From an uncultured Eubacteriales bacterium (GTDB lineage: Bacteria > Bacillota > Clostridia > Christensenellales > DTU072), in assembly GCA_902766325.1 (NCBI GenBank), contig CACXDF010000038.1:1-12821 (forward strand): 12,821 nt of DNA, in the 5' to 3' direction. Positions 9,801-12,821 of the stretch are shown here, in pieces; the first letter of the stretch is position 1; each line of letters opens with the position of its first letter. The notes under the pieces were generated by a model, which was not told the DNA's origin, ran no database searches, and saw nothing but the letters and a program-made list of their open reading frames with translations. The position numbers were made by a program, and so were the translations under genes.

Positions 9801-12329
9801 AACGAACGCACCGAAAACCGCAGTATCTCTATGGTTTTCTCCAATGGAGAGGATATGGAACGGGTCATCTATTTCAGAAAAGAAGGGTATTCTCGCACCA
9901 CCGTTCCGCCTACGGACGCCGGTACCTATATTGCCACTATAGAGCTCTCCAGCCCCAACTACACGCTCTCCAACGGTACTTTTGAGTACGTTATTCGTCC
10001 GCAAAGCGTCATTTTGGAAGAGCAACCGCAGGTGCAGACGCAGGTCGATTCTTCCGGTAACGTTTACCATATCAAATACGGGACGAAATTGGGCGCCCTT
10101 AACACAAAGTTCATAGGAGGAACGGCCGTTTCCGCCGGAGAAGGCGTACCGGGTAAGTTCTTCGTCAATCCGAACGATGCCGATAAGAAGCCGAACGCCG
10201 GAACGGGCGCCGTTACGGTCTTGTTCGTGCCCGATAACAGCAATTACGCTACGGTGACCTTTACTATGAGCATCGTCGTTGCAAGCGTCGAAGTCCTGGT
10301 CGAATTTACCAATCTGTCCGCCTCCTACACAGGTTACGGGGTCAAGGACGCTTTGACCTACGTTATTTCCGGCGCGGAAGACGACGTTGCCGTCGATATC
10401 AGGTTCGTGTCCGTGTTGGATGGAACCAAAACGAGCAATCCCGTTGCCGCGGGTTCTTATGAATTGGAGGTAACCTGCGCGAACAGTAATTACGTTGTGA
10501 AGACTACCACCGTGTACGGCGGCGGTTCCGCTCCCGTTTTCGTCGTTAATAAGGCGTCCGTCGACGAGTCGAGGATCGTCCGTCCTACGGCCGTTCCCGT
10601 CACGGTAGGCGAAAGTCTGATGAAGTCTTCTTTGAACGACGGTCTGATCTATTACAATAACTTTGCCGGAGCCGTAAAGGGCACCTTCGATTTCATACAA
10701 ACGGCCAAGTCGTTCAAGACCGCCGGAACGGAAACGGTGGAATACCGCTTTGTTCCTATCGATAGCAATAACTTCGACTCTTATCGCGGCAACGTCGATA
10801 TCACCGTCAATAAAGGCGCGGCGACCATCCATTGGCACGACGTATCCGTAACCTACGGTACGCCGGCCGACTTCTCATCGCTCAGAACGATGTTCACGAC
10901 TTCCCCGAGCAACCTTTTTTACCGCGTCAGCACCTTCGATGTAAGAAACAACGTGCTTTACGACGACAGCGGGGCCGATCCGCTGTATATGAACGCGAAT
11001 ACTTATACGTTTACTTGCTGGATCGAGGACGATAACTACGTATCCGAAGTCTATCGCTTTAATTACGTCGTGGAAAAGAAGAGGATCGATATCGACTTCG
11101 TTAACGAAAAAGGCGACGTCGTTACCGCCTATAACGTCTTGTATGCAAAAAAGTGCAATTACGGCTTTAAACTCTACGACAGTAACGACACTACCGGCAA
11201 GTCGTATTACCTTGCGCGCGATGCGGCAACGGTAGGCGAAAACGTACAGTATTCGTTTGTTTCTCGCGACGAAGACGTCGTATATAGCGGTAGAACGCCC
11301 CCCACGGAGCTCGGCAGTTATAACATCACCGTAACGCTCGTCCACGACAATTACGTCGCCACGGCGACCGCCACGTATAAGATCGCCAAAGGCACGGTAG
11401 AAGAGATCAACTTCGACGTAGACAGCCTTTCCGGACAAGTTTACGGATCGGTCTCCAAACCTATCATCGTTACGGTGCCCACCGGCGTTAAATACTATAT
11501 TATTTATCAAGGATACGATAAGACGATGCCTACCGACGTCGGCAGTTATAACATTACCGTTTATATCGACGACGAGAGCTATAACAGCAAGCAGGTCAGC
11601 GCCGTCTTTAAGATCAACCCCAGACCGATCACCGTCTCTTCTTTTACGGCGGAAGATAAGGTCTTCGACGGTACATCCACCGTCGCCGTTACCGGAAAAC
11701 TGAGCGGCGTTCTGTTCAGCGATGAAGTTACGCTTACTCTGCGCGGCGTTACCGCCGACGGCAGCGGCGAGCCCGGAAAGCACGGCGTTACCATAACCGA
11801 CTATAAGTTATCCGGTTTGAAAGCGGAAAACTACACGTTGACAATGCCCGAGTGTCCCGAGATCATCACCATTAAGACGGCTACCGTACGTGCCAAAGAG
11901 GGCGGTTCTTACATGACGAGTACGACCGGCTTCGAGGAGGGCACGGGTATCGAATTTTATGAAGTGGATACGGAAAAGAACAAGACCGGCGCGCTGTCGA
12001 AATCGGTCGGCGCCGCCTCTACCATTATCGGCTATAACGTGACCGTCAACGGAGAACCTGCTATTACGACGGGACAATATAAGATCTGCGTTGAAATTCC
12101 CGAAGAATACAAAAACGCGGACTTTACCGTCGATTTCGGCGGACAGGCGGTGCTCGATCCGCACAGAGAAGGCGATTTGTACGTCTTTAATACGTCCGTA
12201 TCGAGCGGACAGATCGTCTTTTCCAAGGCGTCGTTCAAGTTTACGTACGTTATCTTGATCGTTGCGGTGGCCATCGTGCTCATTGCCGTTGTGCTTGTGC
12301 TCGTCCTGAATCCGATGAAAAAGAGGTAA
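777..12329 (+). CDS. Giant secreted, membrane-anchored multidomain protein with MBG/YDG-like Ig-fold repeats
   Basis: This is an uninterrupted frame of 3,850 residues (about 420 kDa). Order seen: Sec signal peptide 1-39 (cleavage after S-A-Y-A); cysteine-rich region with ten Cys at 59-278; Ig-like domains to about 820, including a DNVGN motif near 650; about two dozen degenerate modules from about 825 to 3620 carrying AGxYxVxV...NYxG or FxPxDxxNY signatures; a non-repeat insertion at about 2582-2815; a YDG domain at about 3622-3707; a membrane-proximal domain to about 3820; a transmembrane helix at 3824-3844; and the tail NPMKKR. Known: MBG, YDG and bacterial Ig-like folds are non-catalytic building blocks of long surface proteins. 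Inferred: a cell-surface fibre or adhesin held by its C-terminal helix. No LPxTG, SLH, dockerin or catalytic motif was recognised. Start 777 is chosen over 717 on promoter, ribosome binding site and signal-peptide evidence. The next gene follows after one base. The ligand is unknown. Confidence 0.93.
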   Translation: MGLKKRFGILFATALFVFVCLTALLFIAAADPSAKSAYADDEAYVRTTNTASSVNLHQCVSPAESAVDFVSNVCNFDSTHYVKMPTGTSICSYTGARFNSGAGSSGTYNYCRYSVITDKVRMCTAASSSSLLPNSNVFFASENENFDVGTYCGVDTDNKTLVFYSYPPSEMDASLCATFNLGQDVVDALADRLLIVKITPYFVTAKKDRGGDIATYLRDEDKDNVDLDCFCYNAGKIYHETPPTVQIPVSNSKDNIVTGNTLTLSSGAYTTASAGNNCSFVQVSLSKFSNNGDVSAAIAEIGIRVTVTPNTGLVFHSSSTYTISGADRNANEPIDLDGLNYAKPGDVINFDMKIRSGSIDVYLEESEADAHGQTRSGIVFHKLFNSGDLIVEYYLRDEDSGDMTVDQSASSTGQSAYIVVNSGNVDNRLIIRAAIRYKNLKTGGYIFMARKDFEVYVDRQSPSAPAIDANSFYLTYLYENGMLSFYTNGEDAEQGYLDINSAAAADDKVQFTEESLDIAQMPSGKNYASVRASGGSDLTVYYYATYYGEGYPVSRGEKASDGITVNVNNAELREQGFIYTAPTSTRVNGSYLGKACVSSGNYDNGVQYVTTDYESYGLLLDLSYYDTETGQIARRKKGVWSIEFFAYDNVGNYNYSPVKTFIKVDITEYQFTINFYVGDPNNQADVISGDNLRLYYEKVTSSGKLSDNGVFTMNQIKSDGSSDGVLDLYRGDRVCIQVRYSSKNDYGRYILTGFQIGGGAKQNCTDFVYRDYKTVLAFTNADIKKIDGETVKSVDYTFDVSDTLCKDVYKNGQLQNNRVINLYFKYRISITATGLNQAFSGASKKIIPYATFDSERLSSLNVKTTYYSAIPDDGTQYLYGQDIESGVYRAKNTVGELTASLADEQFIPATGTYEQGVVYYKKVDNNGSNLPLHTGKYYCACEVTTNINYYGMSVILFTIVPGTPSLSTLYGLQRSGNNQRIEIKYGESLASLDWDPAQVDGLQRFNTNFYVFYEDNTAYGLSSKEESQDGSEAKSGILGYFKIGVEDERENAIYRASQDYIKPTAGLHTVKVTFVPIVGEFRINGYEISYFPQYENGNFIRNYDYNARTVNVSVYVMPSKAVSYSLNRSEMDCDLIETTDEYERVVYTYTGGALGIKYTVLSTYEDVNGNLLELGEADPLNLTDTSGTSKKMTEITYAAVPSMDTELDGLVFTGDEPIKAGLYVAKVNIIEANCNYTGQKIWYLLINKVALNVTVNATECDYQYELLPTVVVTTDQNREIQVEIEHEYYYYDPTGGLTYEETCQDNFRVPADKLRPYIHTPVDAGAYVVKAIVVDNDYAGEGYATYTIYQVSDNNGYATKAWPGLNESTLLSGCHLCYGQPLTEARITAGTGYYVRYNYQNYLSATRKTTSSNLVPGTFFVASEKYEDWLTRNNKVRSLVSREEYILAMRYYTADTNYDGYSGWYMCFAANDSVNFDFLYRQITVKIGYASLNWSRVIIDPIIYETIVDYDYLAPSLNTINLAKKVAYVYSQNGVRPTGLSADEYFVSGNNVYVYVDDDAYNLTLDNKFFQRYEVGSHYIRFSFVPTEGQANNFKGESYDCTLTVRKKTLDLSVAPDLSTGSVSREQGGELVSYYKYYDPTDVYSFLIYSGNTIALPALRGQFIYTKEGKTYRYNETEGRYVVTSSREATASDVRSVWTIQIPVTDFSGAPLYDDLGLLRTEIVRKEIRNEDVGSAFTLADYVPVLPAGSYSVHYIVDNANYIGTVDYAFDLRKAPLIVETEPEIVDEDKTLCYGMRFADLRFFGGAIVAKLSGEAVSGRYSVDPSQSALRFGDYNTSIDVLFVYTPDDVDNYEIFNGSLNNKKVNKADVSELMDLSVSNYVYAQGHRTGNTDYIALTKDFLRSGFSAAGKDVSVDTYEKFIKAFLDYTCVVPDYLEDNYRIEISGSADGRFVGAGAYEASLIINDTETIYYDEPLGIADEWYDTASGKYARLKELNYRGVVTVTLTVNKDTAYIVLTDDPDEGETTYDYIVKKTFDSGGASRSVTPVLYDSLGNVITAVAVLQSYYHNGVAVQTPGAIGRYDVRMSLNNTRNYTLVSATYREGTWSIGSAVSYVLANLIIGVNKEEISFTNLTQTYTEPKTVNINFGINNAVCTLQYVRLTDSGIETGNRFIERFPTEAGRYNVHMVFLAEENNGYEDDVIWDQPLVINKYGAKITCSDVVYASYTGRPYETMSPFTEPYGLKMRYSYKTQNDDEYTLLARTSDLGALHAGRYSVLIEIVDANYAGSKVVTFEMLKAALVVTEAPEFNNYVYHSQDVPTAKTGKGKVYCTENGLEIPGVFSLAYEDISTVSVGRQTVRYTFTPSADENGYVDYDIVVDHVKLTIEKATYDMEFVSLIMNGRAGLLVTDDYTVGYNGDKHEFSARFDSSLVYEYGSVNSDFHINVVHYYNGGASTPRGIGSYTVTATVVSENYSGTKTWDKQLIIVKGVPVISEAPTVTKVIKVDDIVPLVSSDFVGGRATVQGKSNVSIDGIFTVSDARFTKANLNEVEVTFTPYDTDLYDAVVFPVFVNVIGKDVFAMTKATDEESFDELDSGETISGADSDWTSTTIQIPGYACSRLLKPMFATLGNVNASHTHGVYIAVSPANGAEYLSYGVSLKRFSLEFKPCVNNCAECTAMIDALNQNGVLEFEDEDIVPSVGDSVAVRYSLYNNGNVVDYEKLNEMTGNINLGNILRKVRFGSNVTAELIGFYGKRLSDDHRLIIRSNGSEIDAAPTTVAFSADNVLTAQDNGQTVLLTDFVSKNYEFATLPKELILKVYTGLSNADIVVGNTSKVYDGTSVSAADLALSVDNTVMPIPESSYTITILDVDNKLCAGCDIGTYTVLIFLKDDEYGYYGETQTAFVIEKRDVSEEIRLSKTSDTYASETFTTAPDILYNGEILLSSEVVVKYRLSGTDDPFVSTVSDAGLYDLRVIVDSDNYYAEKIFSYRIMPKALTVTLDKESYVFVYGNERTENRSISMVFSNGEDMERVIYFRKEGYSRTTVPPTDAGTYIATIELSSPNYTLSNGTFEYVIRPQSVILEEQPQVQTQVDSSGNVYHIKYGTKLGALNTKFIGGTAVSAGEGVPGKFFVNPNDADKKPNAGTGAVTVLFVPDNSNYATVTFTMSIVVASVEVLVEFTNLSASYTGYGVKDALTYVISGAEDDVAVDIRFVSVLDGTKTSNPVAAGSYELEVTCANSNYVVKTTTVYGGGSAPVFVVNKASVDESRIVRPTAVPVTVGESLMKSSLNDGLIYYNNFAGAVKGTFDFIQTAKSFKTAGTETVEYRFVPIDSNNFDSYRGNVDITVNKGAATIHWHDVSVTYGTPADFSSLRTMFTTSPSNLFYRVSTFDVRNNVLYDDSGADPLYMNANTYTFTCWIEDDNYVSEVYRFNYVVEKKRIDIDFVNEKGDVVTAYNVLYAKKCNYGFKLYDSNDTTGKSYYLARDAATVGENVQYSFVSRDEDVVYSGRTPPTELGSYNITVTLVHDNYVATATATYKIAKGTVEEINFDVDSLSGQVYGSVSKPIIVTVPTGVKYYIIYQGYDKTMPTDVGSYNITVYIDDESYNSKQVSAVFKINPRPITVSSFTAEDKVFDGTSTVAVTGKLSGVLFSDEVTLTLRGVTADGSGEPGKHGVTITDYKLSGLKAENYTLTMPECPEIITIKTATVRAKEGGSYMTSTTGFEEGTGIEFYEVDTEKNKTGALSKSVGAASTIIGYNVTVNGEPAITTGQYKICVEIPEEYKNADFTVDFGGQAVLDPHREGDLYVFNTSVSSGQIVFSKASFKFTYVILIVAVAIVLIAVVLVLVLNPMKKR
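951..1610 (+). other. Cysteine-rich N-terminal region of the giant protein
   Basis: Ten cysteines occur within 220 residues (59, 74, 91, 111, 123, 152, 176, 229, 231, 278), including a CFC pair at 229-231. None follows until 596. An even number of cysteines in an exported region suggests internal disulfides or metal binding. I do not recognise the fold, and this stretch lacks the repeat signatures found later. As the part farthest from the C-terminal anchor, it is a candidate functional tip. Confidence 0.6.
1611..3240 (+). other. Ig-like N-terminal domains of the giant protein
   Basis: Residues about 279-821 are rich in beta-strand-type sequence. Two landmarks match the general pattern of bacterial Ig-like domains: FEVYVDRQSPSAP (about 2133-2171), a typical strand plus linker between sandwich domains, and AYDNVGNYNYSP (about 2712-2747), the D-N-x-G-N strand motif, followed by a V-D linker. 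Precise domain borders cannot be drawn by eye, and the region between the landmarks is not clearly assignable. Confidence 0.5.
3250..11640 (+). repeat. Array of about 25 degenerate Ig-fold modules of two interleaved types
   Basis: Type A modules (MBG-like) end in [AG]GxYxVxV-x(5-8)-NYxG-strand-K-A. They start near 3250, 4135, 4530, 5600, 6390, 6810, 7150, 7414, 7939, 9235, 9500, 9754, 10287, 10818, 11085 and 11397. Type B modules end in [VI]x[FY]x[FY][VT]P followed by an acidic Asn/Tyr- or Asn/Phe-rich strand, as at 3989, 5520, 6304, 7855, 8429, 10218 and 10743; a weaker one lies at 4860-5250. Type B modules often open with a YG-x-x-L motif (IKYGESL, LCYGQPL, LCYGMRF, IKYGTKL). Spacing is about 75-100 residues, with longer modules around 4135-6830 that carry extra loops. 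Identity is too low for a DNA-level tandem repeat; only signatures recur. I am confident of repetition and less so of each border. The family assignment rests on motif resemblance, not a profile search. Confidence 0.75.
8520..9234 (+). other. Non-repeat insertion domain inside the module array
   Basis: Residues about 2582-2819 carry neither the type A nor the type B signature. The stretch opens with an acidic run (DEESFDELDSGE), has C2617 and then C2668-x3-C2672-x2-C2675, and alternates predicted strands with short helical stretches (MIDALNQNG). It closes where the next module begins (IVVGNTSKVYDG). It could be an embedded ligand-binding domain or a diverged module pair. I do not recognise it. 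Confidence 0.5.
11640..11895 (+). other. YDG domain near the C-terminus of the giant protein
   Basis: Residues about 3622-3707 hold the hallmarks of the YDG family in order: KVFDGTSTVAVTG at about 3628-3640, then LSGVLFSDEVTL, a glycine-rich turn, and YKLSGLKAENYTL ending near residue 3688, followed by a linker strand into the next domain. A second, isolated KVYDGTS motif at 9273-9293 (residues 2833-2839) opens the first module after the insertion. This domain is normally structural. Confidence 0.8.
11896..12329 (+). other. Membrane-proximal domain, transmembrane helix and basic tail
   Basis: Residues about 3708-3820 resemble the closing domain often seen in clostridial MBG-repeat proteins, with a V-x-I-P-E-x-Y strand (CVEIPEEYKN) and a final strand F-N-T-x-x-S-S-G-x-I-V-F. 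Then follow 21 hydrophobic residues (3824-3844, positions 12246-12308) and NPMKKR. The helix plus positive tail predicts a single membrane pass with the C-terminus inside, so the protein is membrane-tethered rather than sortase-linked; there is no LPxTG-like motif before the helix. Confidence 0.82.
12323..12326 (+). promoter_or_regulatory. Ribosome binding site of the downstream gene, inside the giant gene's last codons
   Basis: GAGG in the lysine-arginine codons just before the TAA (12327-12329) lies four bases before the ATG at 12331. Ribosomes finishing the giant gene would sit on the next start, so translational coupling is likely. Confidence 0.7.
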
Positions 12330-12330
12330 A

Positions 12331-12821
12331 ATGACGAGAAGTAAGTTACGTTTCGGCTTATCGGCCGTGTTTATATTGTTTGTTGTTTTGCTTGCCGCGA
12401 TCCCGGTCGCTTCGTCCGCCTATGCCGGGAGTTCCCGTCTGCAACTGACGTTTGACGAAGGAACGTACGGATACGTTAAGGAAGGAACGGAAGTAACGCG
12501 AACGGTATTCGTCGACAGCGCGCTATATCCCGATCTGTCCTATATTACGTACGATGTGGTCACGTCTACGTCAACAGATATCATGTATCGGACGCTTGTC
12601 AGAGCGAACGGCGCGGCCGAAGGCGAAAACCTGACGACGGAAAAGAACGACGTTCTCGTCCGTAAAAGCGATTTAAAATCGACCGGTCTTACCGGTAAAA
12701 AGGCCTATTCGTTCACCGTAAAGTACGATCGTTGTTGCGCCGTTATCTTTACCGTTTATTACGATAAAGGCGACGAAACCGACGTGGCATACTACGACAG
12801 CGATATTCTGTACGTTACCAA
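12331..12821 (+). CDS. Secreted protein of unknown function (5' part, runs off the right edge)
   Basis: The ATG lies one base after the giant gene's stop, and the frame stays open to the window end (163 full codons). Seen: a Sec signal peptide at residues 1-32 (MTRSKLRFG, a hydrophobic core, then S-S-A-Y-A with cleavage after A32), followed by a strand-rich mature region opening with LTFDEGTYGYVKEGTEV and containing a Cys-Cys pair at 135-136. The visible part carries no MBG, YDG or enzyme motif I can name. The SAYA cleavage site matches that of the giant protein, and no promoter or terminator separates the two genes, so it is probably a co-expressed partner at the cell surface. It could itself be another long repeat protein; the visible 163 residues cannot decide this. 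Confidence 0.85.
   Translation, partial: MTRSKLRFGLSAVFILFVVLLAAIPVASSAYAGSSRLQLTFDEGTYGYVKEGTEVTRTVFVDSALYPDLSYITYDVVTSTSTDIMYRTLVRANGAAEGENLTTEKNDVLVRKSDLKSTGLTGKKAYSFTVKYDRCCAVIFTVYYDKGDETDVAYYDSDILYVT

Noticed and set aside
3250..11640. CRISPR array or DNA-level tandem repeats as an explanation for the periodicity.
   Set aside because: The periodicity is only in protein signatures at uneven spacing; there are no identical repeats with unique spacers.
12200..12329. Sortase (LPxTG-type) anchoring signal at the C-terminus.
   Set aside because: A hydrophobic helix and basic tail are present, but no LPxTG-like pentapeptide precedes them.
12300..12331. Terminator or separate promoter between the giant gene and the downstream gene.
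   Set aside because: No stem-loop followed by a T run, and no room: the genes are one base apart.

Overview
The window reads as bacterial DNA, most likely from a gut-type Bacillota (Clostridia) lineage. The evidence is sigma-70-type promoters with extended -10 elements, GGAG/GGAGG ribosome binding sites, classical signal peptides, a lipoprotein lipobox, and a giant secreted protein built from modules resembling the MBG/YDG Ig-like families common in uncultured Clostridia. The taxon is an inference; there is no rRNA or marker gene to settle it.

Layout. (1) Positions 1-614, minus strand: 5' part of a lipoprotein metallophosphoesterase that runs off the left edge. (2) Positions 615-776: a compact divergent intergenic region. 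It holds a strong minus-strand promoter for the phosphoesterase, a strong plus-strand promoter for the giant gene, and between them an 18-bp near-perfect palindrome touching the plus-strand -35 box, a candidate operator. (3) Positions 777-12329, plus strand: one uninterrupted gene for a 3,850-residue secreted, membrane-anchored protein. It has a signal peptide, a cysteine-rich N-terminal region, Ig-like N-terminal domains, about two dozen degenerate beta-sandwich modules of two interleaved types, a roughly 235-residue non-repeat insertion, a YDG domain, a membrane-proximal domain, one C-terminal transmembrane helix and a short basic tail. The longest reading frame opens at 717, but that ATG lies inside the promoter; the ribosome binding site and signal peptide fix the start at 777. 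(4) Positions 12331-12821, plus strand: start of a second secreted protein, one base after the giant gene's stop. Its ribosome binding site lies in the giant gene's last codons, so the two are almost certainly co-transcribed and probably translationally coupled.

Working together: the plus-strand pair looks like a cell-surface operon, with a very long membrane-tethered fibre plus a smaller secreted partner. No LPxTG motif, S-layer homology domain, dockerin or enzyme domain was found in the giant protein, so a structural or adhesive role is the most economical reading, but binding target and function are unknown. There is no sign of RNA genes, CRISPR arrays, insertion sequences or terminators. 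The many long minus-strand reading frames inside the giant gene are antisense shadows.
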